Below are positions 1 to 10,189 of a stretch of 64,000 nt of DNA, piece after piece; positions within the stretch are counted from its first letter, which is position 1, and each line of letters begins with the position of its first letter. Origin of the DNA: Epiperipatus broadwayi (lineage: Eukaryota > Onychophora > Udeonychophora > Euonychophora > Peripatidae); the NCBI GenBank assembly GCA_028023455.1, contig JAQFVV010006471.1, positions 803,623 through 867,622 of the forward strand. Direction: 5' to 3'. Below the pieces are notes generated by a model. The model was given only the letters and a program-made list of their open reading frames with translations, searched no databases and had not been told where the DNA came from. The position numbers were made by a program, and so were the translations under genes.

Positions 1-958
1 TAAAAAGAAAAAAGAAGATAGAATTGACAATTCCTCTTTTAATAGAGTAATTTTACCTTACATTAAAGGGGTTACTGATAAAATCAGTAGAAGACTATCT
101 TCTTTTAATATAAAGACTATTTTTTCTACTGGCAAAAAAAAATTGGTGATTTTTTATATAAACCTAAAGACAGAATAATATTTATTTTACAAAGTGCAGA
201 TGGTATTGAAATTAAACTGAGAGAGTTCAAACCTCTCAAGCACTTAGCCAATCAGATCACAAATACTGAGACACAGAACCGCTCTTTTCTTGTTAAATTC
301 TCTGTCTCAATATTTGTGATCTGATTGGCTAAGCGCTTGAGAGGTTTGCACTCTCTCAGTTTAATTTCTAAAGACAGAATGTTTTTTGGAACATCAAGGA
401 ATTTATGAAATTCCATGTTTATAGTGCTCAAGAAGCTATGTGGGTCATTCTAATAGATGAATAAATGTCAGAATTAAGGAACATAGAAATGCTTTTAATC
501 AAAAAATTAGTACATCAGTTTTTACTTCCCATTTTTTAGAAATTGGTCACAAACCTGATTTTGACAATACAAAAATACTTGCAAATTTGGAATGATATGA
601 TTTAAGAACCATGAGAGAGTCAATTGAAATATTAAAGAGACCTACTGGTTTAAATAGGGATGATGAAGCACAATGTATTCCAGCTATGTGGAAACCTCTC
701 ATTTTATTCAATATTAATTTGAAATTAATAGGTAAAAAAACTGAGGGAAATAAACATTTTGATAAGCTTCATATTGTGAATGCTGAACTACTTAAAGCTG
801 AACCTCACTTCTTATCATGCACTGAGTCACATTATTCTTTGAGATCTAATGAGATTATTTTTTCAAAAGTTAACCTTGATAATGGCAGTTGCTAGTCCAT
901 CAAAATATCGGTGTTTAATGGAAAAAATACATGGTACAGCCCCAAAAGTTATAATTTA
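1..958 (+). pseudogene. Penelope-like element, 3' part (thumb region and GIY-YIG endonuclease), broken
   Basis: The translation at about 31-170 gives the PLE post-RT (thumb) segment, with LPYIKGVTDKISRRL followed by a KPKDR linker. After an insertion at 177-367 it resumes with the endonuclease: GIYEIPC, then CSRSYVG and a KEH motif at about 395-490, and EIYKRP-like ILKRP near 640. These are the GIY-YIG landmarks of PLEs, which encode a reverse transcriptase fused to this nuclease for target cleavage. The frame is broken by at least three stops (near 420, 460 and 595) and by the insertion, so no working protein is made. The last open stretch is 611-895 (94 aa). The RT domain lies outside the window to the left. 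The same subfamily appears again at 23.76-24.27 kb. Confidence is high for the family and moderate for the 3' limit. Confidence 0.85.
177..367. mobile_element. Hairpin (foldback) insertion inside the PLE, 13-bp target duplication
   Basis: The 13-mer CTAAAGACAGAAT occurs at 164-176 and again at 368-380, and removing one copy plus 177-367 restores the PLE reading from KPKDR into the endonuclease. The insert holds a long inverted repeat: AAATTAAACTGAGAGAG starting at 209 is matched by its complement ending at 367, and the arms stay nearly identical for about 65 bp around a short loop near 285. Only the left side has an unpaired tail (177-208). A 13-bp duplication is typical of target-primed retroposition rather than cut-and-paste transposition. 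No coding capacity is visible. Confidence 0.7.
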
Positions 959-2171
959 TATATATATAATAGCAAAAAATTAGTAATTCAAATGTAAACA
1001 CATGCAAATTTTTTATATGCTATCTAATGGTCAGACTAAGCATGTTTTAATAATTTATATATTTTTAAAAATTTATATAATTTTATACAGGCACTGGTCT
1101 GAGTTTAAATATCAGGAAATAGGTTAGTGTATATATATATTAACAATCTTTTATTTAACAGAATAAAGTTGATCAATACACAACCCCTAGTTGCAATATC
1201 TGGTTAGATCATGATGAACACAAGTTATTCCCAATGAATGAATATAGACCATACAAGGTTACATTTGGCTAACACATCATGGCAACAATTGTTTAATTAC
1301 AAAATATAATTGTCAGTTGACATATAAGTTATTTTTTTTAACAAATCTTTTCCTTCACTCCATTATATATTACTTTCTTATTTTATATGCATGCAGAAAA
1401 ACAATAATTATAAAAATGTCCAAGGTTTTTTTGCTAAATTTAATCTTAATCTTCAATTATAGTACAATGTTAATACAGTTATAAAGAATCTAGTACATTT
1501 GCCATAAAGTAAAAATTACTTTATGTATAAATAAACTTATAAATATAAGACATTTATTAGACTCATAACTTTACTAGTATAGACACATGCATATATTTAA
1601 TATGGGATATGTAACTTCTACCTCATTCTATAACAGTAACTATGAGGAATGGCCATTTATAGGTCCAAATTCCAATTTAATAAAAATACAATTTCTACAG
1701 GGATAGCTCATTCTGAGTTCAATCTCTAATTTAAAAAATCAAAATAGGAATGAATCCTCCCATACAGATACAGATATTTGTAAACTATTTGACAGTGAAT
1801 AAATAACTACATAGATATTCTATAAGTTTATCTACACTAAAATGTAATTTTCAGCAATCAAATGCAGGACTGATTATGGGCAAATAAACCTGATATATAC
1901 AATTAAATCATTAAAAATAAAGCTATTAATAATTGTTTACCTTAATTATTTAATGCTTGGATAATTTATGCATGGATACATGACATTTAAAATGAGTATT
2001 ACATTTTTCATTACTATTATTATTTACTTTTTTTTATTAACAATTTTTACAAAATAACATTTGGTTAACAAGTTTTTCACAAAATGTTAATCTAACATAC
2101 ATACATAATAGAGAGCAAAACTTTTCTTTTTGTTTTTTACTTCAGTTTCATTATAATAGAGATAAGAAAAT
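959..2171. other. AT-rich sequence with no recognised feature
   Basis: Low-complexity A+T-rich sequence with short TA runs (near 955-970 and 1125-1140). I see no coding pattern, RNA gene or repeat boundary here on either strand. Confidence 0.6.
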
Positions 2172-2175
2172 TATA

Positions 2176-2452
2176 TTAAATGCTTTTATTGACTGTGTAC
2201 TAAAAATCAAAAAAAATGTTTTTTTCTTTAACCGCAATTGGGGTTTTTAGATCTAACTAAAAATAAAAGCACGGAGGGAGGGCAGAAATTAGTATAGTCA
2301 ATTCTTTTGTTATAAAAAATAGAAATTCACTTAATTAATTTCTGGATCCCTTATGCTTTTATTTTTAGTGAAATCTAAAAATCTCAATTGGGGTTCAAGA
2401 AAAAAACTTTTTTTTTTTTGCTTTTTAGTGCTCAATTAATAAAAGCATTTAA
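2176..2452. mobile_element. Foldback MITE with about 95-bp terminal inverted repeats, TA flanks
   Basis: The left arm starts TTAAATGCTTTTATT at 2176 and runs to about 2271. The right arm (about 2354-2452) is its reverse complement with modest divergence and ends GCATTTAA. Both ends are flanked by TA, as expected for a Tc1/mariner-type target duplication. The interior (about 2272-2353) is short and non-coding, so this is a non-autonomous element. The assignment to Tc1/mariner rests only on the TA flanks. Confidence 0.6.
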
Positions 2453-2940
2453 TATTTTTAAAAAAATTAATTATTTTAAAGTTTTTAGTCTTAAGAATTT
2501 TGTGACAACCATTTTCTTAAGAAATTCATCTATATATTCATTCAAATTTGCAAAATTATTTATAAAATATTCTAAAATCTTTCAAAAAATGTATTTATTA
2601 TTAGAGAAATTGTTCATATTGATATTTAAAAATTTCAAAAAATTAAAATACCAAAAATATGAATGTTTTTTGACTCTATATTTGTGTATTGATTTATTTC
2701 TCATTCTGTGTATTTAAACAAAATTTAATGTTAACACTTGCAATCCATTATATGTAAGATAAAAACTACTTCATATATTAGTCACTTATATACAAGTCAC
2801 TTATAAGCTCATATATTATTATGCACACACACTAAATATGATATATAAGGGGTATACATTTTAACTTATAGGAGACATATCTAATAGTTTAATATATCAA
2901 ACCCACAGTTTTTATTTCCAAAATAGTTCATAAATATCCA

Positions 2941-3119
2941 ATATAGAAATAAAACAAATGAACTCCTTCTTTTCAAAACAAATGAACTCCTTTTTAAAAC
3001 TTGCTTTTTATATGACTATAATGATGATAAAGAAATCCAACATTTCAACTATTTCATATAGTCTTTTTCAATGTACACTAAAATAAAATATATATAATAA
3101 TAAATATAACATATTCCAG
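2941..3119 (-). repeat. Left inverted terminal repeat of the PLE, with hammerhead-like block
   Basis: Read on the minus strand it contains CATTGAAAAAGACTAT, a five-base spacer, then ATAGTTGAAATGTTGG (about 3035-3075). ACTAT and ATAGT can pair as hammerhead helix II, with GAAA following. The 5' core departs from the CTGANGA consensus, so activity is doubtful. The outer part also has a short internal duplication of the AACAAATGAACTCCTT block (about 2956-2994). Confidence 0.65.
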
Positions 3120-3459
3120 AAAAATAAAATAAAGAATAAAAAAATTAAAAAATATTAAATTAAAAATTACAAAATATATTCATAACCAAAAATTTACCTT
3201 ATCTCCCACTCCCCTTTTTTATTGCAAATAATCACAACCCAAACACAAACATTTTATTTTATTTATTTTTTTTAAAAAAAAATCTATATATATCCTTTAA
3301 AACATTTAATTAAACAACCTATTATTTTCTTTTCACTTTTTCCATTAACAACCTATTTAATTCTGGTTTTGTTTCATTAATGTACATACCTTCCTTTATC
3401 ATCTTTCATTGTATGACTTAATACATTCCAAAAGCTTTATTTACAAATCCTCATGCTTA

Positions 3460-5870
3460 AATTTATTCATGGGAATGTAAACAAAATTTTTATCACCTAA
3501 ATGCTGTTTTAATCTAGTTTTTGATTAATTTTTACTAGTCCCAACATATGTCATTTTTACATTATTTCTAAAACAATTCAAACATTTTATCAAATAAACT
3601 GAATTCATAATGTCTAACCTATTATAGTCCCCATTATTATTAATTAAAAATTTTTAACTTACTTTCTTTTTATAAACTGAACAAATTGAAACATTATATT
3701 TCCTATTAATCATTTTAACTAATTTCTTAACTTTAATAAATAAATCTTTAGATATATTAAAACCAACATAAATAACCTTTTCTCTATTTCTATTCCTATA
3801 TAATCCCATTCTATTTCTTATATCATTTATATTTTTATCAGAAAATAAATGTTCAACTACACCCCTAGGATAATCATTCATAAAACATTAATTCCTAATA
3901 ATATCAACCTCATTCTCAAACAAATTACTATTTGAACATAACTTAATTGCCCTAATAATTTTATTATTAACAATATTAATTTTACTATGATTATCAATAT
4001 ATGAAAACCAATTATTTGATAATCCAAAAAATGTTTGTTTTCTAAACACATGTTTCTATAATAACACTACCATTCCTATCAATTGTTTTAAAAACTCTAA
4101 CAGCTATATATTCAATAACATTAATATTTTCTTTTTCCATAGTAAACTTTAATTTTTTAACTCTTCCATGAATATAATTCAAAAAATTATCTGCATTTCT
4201 TTTAGTACCATTGAAAACCATAAAATAGTCATCAACATATCTAACATAAAAAATTGGTTTATTTCTACTATTATTAAAAACTTTTCTTCAAACTTATACA
4301 TATATATTCTTGCCAAAAAACCACTTAGACTATTACCCATACTTAAACTCTCTTTTTGCTTATAAAATTCATCACCATATTTAAAAATAAGGTCCTTACA
4401 ACAAATCACTAATATATCATATAAAAGAAGACCCTCAATTTTTAATTTTACCCCATTATTTTTATTATATAAATCCATAAAACAACAAATAGCAACCTCT
4501 GGATCAATATTTGTATACATACTAACTATATCTAACTTTACAAAAACCAAATTTTTAAAAACCTTATCTTCTAAAAAAAACTTGAATTTACTAATAAACT
4601 GTATAGAATTATTAACACAATTTCTTTCAAATAATGTAATATATTTTTTAAAAAATATTATTATACACCCACTTCGAAATTTTCTTGTAATAAGTATTAC
4701 AAGTACTAATAATTGGCCTCATCAGAATACCAGGCTTATATATTTTAGGTAAACCATAAATTTTGCACATTTAATATCCATTCTTTTTAATTTAAGCATG
4801 ACTATTTTTTCCATACAACCTTTTTCATACAACAAAACTAATACATTATTGACCTTTTTATTCATTAACATACTTTCATCTTTATTATTTTTTAGAAAAC
4901 ATTCTTCCTTTAATAAATGTAACATTTTTTTTATTATATTCACTCTTGTTTAAAATAACCATACTCGATGTTTTATCACCTTTTAAAAATAATAAATCCC
5001 CATATTTATCACGCATATTTTTAAGAATATATCATTCATTAAACTTACAATTATTCCCCTTTTCTTTACTACTATATTTATTTTTTAATTCAAATACCGA
5101 ATTTTTAAATCCGAATTTCAATTCATTAAATAAAAAATCCTTATTCTTAATATTATCATTAATCTTATAACATTTATATTCAATTAATTGCATTTTTATT
5201 CTAATTTCAATAATCTGCTTTTTAATATTACAATTATTTAATGGTACAAATTCAAACCCTTTTTAAAACATTCATCTCTTCATCACTAAAAATAGTATTA
5301 GTTAAATTAAAAACAAAATTCTTTTTTCCCTTCTATTACTACTATCAAATATATAATAATTATTAGTTTTATTTTTGTTATCACAACTTCTAAGCATCAA
5401 ATCATTAAATTTTTTACAATGCTTTTTAAAATCGTATTTTTTTAAATATATACCTTTTTAAAAATATATATTTTAATTCCTCTTCATTTTTAATTGTAAT
5501 TAATCTCTTTAAATTATCATAAATATCTCTAACAAAATTTAACAATTCAGGCTTTTTTTTTTATATGCCAATTTTAAAACATTTTTCAACATTATCTTCT
5601 TCCATTTTAATACATACTTATACCCCAAAATCCTCATAAATCTCTTTAAAAAAATAAATTTAGGTATTACATTATTTAACAAATACTTTCTTAAAAATGT
5701 AATGTCCAATGTTATTTTTAACAACTTTCAACTTGTTCTTCATCCATTTGTTAATGACATCAATACACTTTTTTAAATCCAAATTGTCCATAAAATTGTC
5801 CAAAATTTTTCTTTTTAAATATCCAATAAATTTTTCCATATTAAAATTGTAATTATTTATATTATACTTA
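3460..5870 (-). pseudogene. Penelope-type reverse transcriptase and GIY-YIG endonuclease, multiply broken
   Basis: Reading leftwards on the minus strand: an N-terminal lysine-rich region (5724-5539, containing KYLLNNVIPKFIF); the RT finger/palm region from about 4945; then 4550-4179 with FVKLDIVSMYTNI, the first catalytic aspartate region, and LSMGNSLSGFLARIYM, which is diagnostic of PLE RT. The second aspartate motif lies near 4230, where LDMLMTILWF is a shifted form of a YVDD-like box. The thumb is at 3790-3660 (VIYVGFNISKDLFIKV). The endonuclease is at 3610-3460, with VYLIKCLNC, then MTYVGTSKN and a KQH motif. Frameshifts (near 4760 and 4240) and stops (near 3516) show it is dead. PLE proteins are usually about 700-850 aa, and the span fits. 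Confidence 0.85.
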
Positions 5871-6001
5871 AAATCTTTATAAAAACAAAATCAATTCAAT
5901 TGGAATATCTGCATATATACATATATATTCTTCCAAAAAAAATATTATAAAACATCCAAGTAAATGGTAAATCAAATAATTTAATACAATTTAATTTACT
6001 T

Positions 6002-6157
6002 TTTTGGAATACATGATATTTATTATATATATATTATTTTAGTGTACCTTGAAAAAGACTATATGAAATCGTCGAAACATTCGATTTTTTTATCAACATT
6101 ATAGTCATATAAAAAGCAAGTTTTAAAAAGAAGGACTTTGTTTGTTTTATTTCTATA
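6002..6157 (+). repeat. Right inverted terminal repeat of the PLE, with hammerhead-like block
   Basis: This is the reverse complement of the repeat at 2941-3119 with scattered differences. On the plus strand it reads CCTTGAAAAAGACTATATGA, then a GTC stem strand and GAAACATTCGA (about 6048-6090). This matches the generic layout of core, helix II, then GAAAC seen at PLE termini. The two ends place this block in opposite orientations. Confidence 0.65.
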
Positions 6158-6264
6158 TATGAAAAATATCTATTAAAAACATAACTATGTTCTGACTCTC
6201 TGTGTATGCAAGTAAATTAAATAGACATTTCAACATCAATGGCAATGCAACTTAGATTATATGT

Positions 6265-6344
6265 ATAGAATATCAGCATAAGTGCATATATATATATATA
6301 TATGTAATGAATATCAGCATAAGTGCATATATATATATATATAT
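6265..6344. repeat. Two tandem units of about 40 bp ending in (TA)n
   Basis: The unit containing ATCAGCATAAGTGCA followed by a TA run occurs twice (about 6270-6305 and 6311-6344). The second TA run abuts the left LTR of the next element, so it is the insertion site of that element. Confidence 0.75.
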
Positions 6345-7731
6345 TGTAATGTTTTACCCTCAGACTAGGTCTCTGTGACGCATATAAAATGCGTGAGTTG
6401 ATCAAGTTATGCAAAAAGAAGAAAATTGTATTTCTATTTCTAAAAAACATAACTATATTTCTTCCTCAACTCTACCTAGTAATTGTTATGATTTGCGCTA
6501 TTGATGAAATCAGCTTTTATTTCTTTTATCAGGGCACCAGGATTCATATAAGAATCCACTGAAATCTGTCACCAGCATGTCTTGCAAGTTATATTAAAAA
6601 GAAAAAATGCTTTTAAAAGTAATCGGTATTATATTTTTACCATGAACTAGAATTATTTTCTAAATAGTATTATTCCTGGAGCTTATTAAACACATATTGG
6701 CAAAGGTAAATTATATTTTCAAATATCACTAAACTAATATTAATAAATTTAATAATAAATGCTACTAATTATTATTAATAATGCACAATGAAAAAGGTTG
6801 ATAAAAGTAAAATATCTTTTATTCTAACAAACTAAATATATTTTTAAGTTAAATTGTTAATCAAATAAACTGGAAAGAACACACACTGTCCAGAAGTGAA
6901 TCCTTTAACAAATAAATAACAGTTAAACAATTAATGAAAGTTTTTGGGTAAACAAGAGTCTCTTGATCAATAAAATTAAAGTCTATATTGGCATCCTATT
7001 ATACGTATATTTTTAAAATGGTTTGTCAACAATTTAGTCACAATCAAGAATATTAATGAGTCATAGCTTACAGGTAAGTTTAGTGAGAAGGTTGTAGATT
7101 ACTATGCATAGTTTTTTTGGGTTAGAATGAGCTTGGCCATTGGTTATAAGTTGATCTTGTGGTCTATCCTTCTAGTTGGTCAGGAAGGCTTTTCTGGTGT
7201 CCATCTTCAGGCACAATGTCTGCAGAAGCTAGGGTTCACTCCAGCATGCAGAATTATTTCAGTGTAGGGTGATCCTGGATATATTCTTTTTATCCAGGAC
7301 CAACTATAGAGAAACAGATGAAACAAGACCCTGATCAAACTGGCCTCTTCCTTCTTATACTCAAGGTCCAGTTTTCAGATTTCTGCACATATCTTTTATT
7401 TGTCAAAATATACATTGATAATCTTGTACATTTTTTTATCGGTTTTCAATTATAAAGTTTTCTTTTTTATCAAATCTTTCGGCCATCTTTTAGCGAAAAT
7501 ATTTTTATTTTAGCTTATCTAGATTAGTGATTTGTGTGTCTTTTTGTTCTCTCCAATTTTACTTTTATTTTTAATTATGTAAAAAAAATACGAACGAACA
7601 ATTTAACTTTCATTGTACGTTTTTTTAAAAAAAAATTATACTCAAAAAAAATCTAAATTTGCTTCTTTTTTTTTTTAGCTTCTACCAAATGCCAATATGT
7701 ATATTTGTACCATATATAAATAAATGGTACA
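6345..7731 (-). repeat. LTR (3' LTR in element orientation)
   Basis: Direct copy of 8461-9851, with TG...CA termini (TGTAATG at the left, GGTACA at the right). A hallmark shared block begins CAGACTAGGTCTCTG. Short open frames inside are chance products, since the same region in the partner copy reads differently. Many differences from the partner are CA in one copy against TG in the other. Confidence 0.75.
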
Positions 7732-8460
7732 TACCACCAGGGCCAGGATATGAGAATAAAATAGGGATTTACACTAATTTTATTCTTAAGTTTTTAAATT
7801 CATATTCGTGTTTTGTTTTGTTTTTTGTATTAGCATGCTGATATATCTTGTAAACTCATTCAACAAGTGTTGTTCGACTTTAATGCCCACTTTTGGGTAT
7901 AATATGGTGGGAATGCAAAATATTTCCACAATCATCTGTGTCCTTTCACCTTAAGCGTAATAGTAATGATAAGAAACCCAAGTTATAAGCACAAATGAGC
8001 ATTGCTCATAGTTTTGAGTCTTATAGGCTCACAACAACTTGGTTCAACTTGATCCGCCCTCCCCTTTATCAGGATCCCTGCTAAAAATAGACTGATGGGC
8101 ATATAAAGATGGCCTTATGTTATATACTGCATACACAGACACAGGGCTATGCTTTGTTCCCTCTTCAGTAACCACCTACCCAGTCAAATACTTGTGATTT
8201 ATGTCTACATCAGCCACAATCATGCTTTTTTAGACATATTAAAAAAATATTTTTTTTTTCCTGCAAATCATATTAAACAAATATTTTTATACTTGTATAA
8301 TCAGGGTTTAATTAGTTAGTTTTTATAATTTTTTTTAAAAAAAACTACTATTTATTTTCTGGCTATGAGTTAATTTTGGGGTCATCATTGTAATGGTCTT
8401 TACCATTACAATATATCTCAGGTTGTGGGTTTGTTTCAAAGCCTCGAGTTGGGTCGCCAT
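7732..8460 (-). other. Interior of the LTR element, no coding sequence
   Basis: 729 bp between the LTRs. No frame with gag, protease, RT or integrase motifs is visible. It holds a perfect 11-bp-stem hairpin (ATTGTAATGGT, loop CTTT, 8386-8412) and the primer-binding-like site at its right edge. The absence of pol implies that mobility, when it was active, depended on a partner element. Confidence 0.6.
8442..8459 (-). promoter_or_regulatory. Primer-binding-site-like sequence
   Basis: On the minus strand the sequence TGGCGACCCAACTCGAGG begins one base after the CA end of the LTR. Gypsy-type and retroviral elements commonly place a TGG-starting tRNA-complementary site exactly here. The matching tRNA is not identified. 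Closely similar sequences recur at about 59,911-59,928 and 60,014-60,032. Confidence 0.6.
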
Positions 8461-9848
8461 TGTAGCATTTTTCCATCAGACTAGGTCTCTGTTACACATA
8501 TAAAATGCGCGAGTTGATCAAGTTATGCAAAAAGAAGAAAATTCTATTTCTATTTCTAAAAAACAACTATATTTCTTGCTCAACTCTATCTAGTAATTGT
8601 TATGATTTGTGCTATTGATGAAATCAGCTTTTATTTCTTTTATCAGGGCACCAGGATTCCTATAAGAATCTGCTGAAATCTGTTGCCAGCACATCTTGCA
8701 AGTTATAGTAAAAAGAAAAAATGCTTTTAAAAGTAATCGGTATTATATTTTTACCATGAACTAGAATTATTTTCTAAATATTATTATTCCTGGAGCTTAT
8801 TAAACACATATTGGCAAAGGTAAATTATATTTTCAAATATCACTAAACTAATATTAATAAATTTAATAATAAATACTACTAATTATTATTAATAATGCAC
8901 AATGAAAAAGGTTGATAAAAGTAAAATCTCTTTTATTCTAACAAATTAAAAATATTTTTAAGTTAAATTGTTAATCAAATAAACTGGAAAGTACACCGCA
9001 AATCCAGACATGAATCCATTAACAAAAAATATAACAGTTAAACAATTAATGAAAGTTTTTGGGTAAACAAGAGTCTCTTGATCAATAAAATTAAAGTCTA
9101 TATCGGGGTCCTATTATACGTATATTTTTAAAATGGTTTGTCGACTATTTAGTCACAATCGGGAATAATAATGAGTCATAGCTTACCGGTAAGTTTAGTG
9201 AGAAGGTTGTAGATTACTATGCATAGTTTTTTGGGTTAGAATGAGCTTGGCTATTGGTTATAAGTTGATCTTGTGATCTATTCTCTTAGTCAGTCACGAA
9301 GGCTTTTCTGGTGTCCATCTTTAGGCACGATGTCCATAAAAGCTAGGGTTCGCTCTGACATGCACAATTATTTCAGTGTAGGGCAATCCTGGATATATTC
9401 TTTTTATCCAGGACCAACTATAGAGAAACAGATGAAACAAGACCCTGATCAAACTGGCCTCTTCCTTTTTATACTTGAGGTCCAGTTTTCAGATTTCTGC
9501 ACATATCTTTTATTTGTCAAAATATACATTGATAATCTTGTACATTTTTTTATCAGTTTTCAATTACAAAGTTCATTTTTTTATCAAATCTTTTGGCCAT
9601 CTTTAATTAGCTAAAATATTTTTATTTTAGCTTATCTAGATTAGTGATTTGTGTGTCTTTTTGTTCTCTCCAATTTTACTTTTATTTTTAATTACGTAAA
9701 AAAAATACGAACGAACAATTCAACTTTCATTGTACATTTTAAAAAAAATAAATTATACTCAAAAAAAAATCTAAATTTACTTCTTTCTTTTTTTTTAGCT
9801 TTTACCAAATGCCAATACATATATTTGTACCATATATAAATAAACAGT

Positions 9849-9851
<3 letters not shown>
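8461..9851 (-). repeat. LTR (5' LTR in element orientation)
   Basis: Partner of 6345-7731, with offset about 2.12 kb. Starts TGTAGCATTTTT and ends AACAGTACA. The largest open frame in it (9273-9614, 113 aa) shows no domain and is treated as chance. The terminal segment ACCATATATAAATAAACAGT is repeated just outside the LTR at about 9888, separated by (TA)n. Confidence 0.75.
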
Positions 9852-9884
<33 letters not shown>

Positions 9885-9936
9885 TACCATATATAAATAA
9901 ACAGTACAATATATATATATATATATATATATATAG
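9852..9936. repeat. (TA)n tracts with a duplicated LTR end
   Basis: Two TA runs (about 9852-9881 and 9909-9935) flank a second copy of the last 27 bp of the LTR. This looks like unequal expansion of the microsatellite that took the LTR edge with it. Confidence 0.7.
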
Positions 9937-10189
9937 TTTTTGGATGACTTGAATAAAATATCTTAATTAATTTTACATTCATGTTGTAGTGTAGTGAATG
10001 ATTCTGCTAAATGGGTGTTGAACACATATTTGAATATAATGTGTGATCACTAGGATGACATAAGAAAATATCATTTCCTGTTTATATAGATGAATCTTAG
10101 AATCCCAGGCCACTCACCTAATACTTAATTAGGCATTTTTCTTTTATATTTCATAGCTAAACTTTATTTGCTCATATGTTTTAAGTAGT

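Larger units (their letters stand above)
2941..6157 (-). mobile_element. Penelope-like element with inverted terminal repeats (near full length, degenerate)
   Basis: The decayed RT plus GIY-YIG frame on the minus strand is bracketed by inverted copies of one sequence: 2941-3119 on the left and 6002-6157 on the right. The arms share ATATAGAAATAAAAC at the outer edge, a GCAAGTTTTAAAAAG block, and a hammerhead-like block. PLEs are known to carry terminal repeats that may be direct or inverted, and hammerhead motifs within them. The element belongs to a different PLE family from the copies at 1 bp and 23.8 kb, judging by the residues around the nuclease. Confidence 0.75.
6345..9851 (-). mobile_element. 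Short-interior LTR retroelement (LARD/TRIM-like), minus strand
   Basis: Two direct repeats of about 1.39 kb (6345-7731 and 8461-9851) begin TGTA and end TACA on the plus strand and enclose only 729 bp. The minus orientation follows from a TGGCGACCC primer-binding-like sequence next to the inner edge of the right repeat. Both outer flanks are TA-rich (ATAT on each side), compatible with a 4-bp duplication but not proof of it. No gag or pol is detectable, so the element is non-autonomous. The repeats differ at several dozen positions and the insertion is therefore not recent. Confidence 0.75.

Noticed and set aside
2388-2717. 109-aa plus-strand frame rich in Phe, Lys and Ile
   Set aside because: It begins inside the right arm of the foldback MITE and its composition is what T/A-rich DNA gives by chance. 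No motif.
6217-6450. 77-aa minus-strand frame with repeated IYIYIY
   Set aside because: It reads through (TA)n. The same applies to the frames at 41,574-41,807.
9273-9614. 113-aa frame as a possible gene
   Set aside because: It lies wholly inside an LTR, and the equivalent region of the partner LTR does not keep the same frame.
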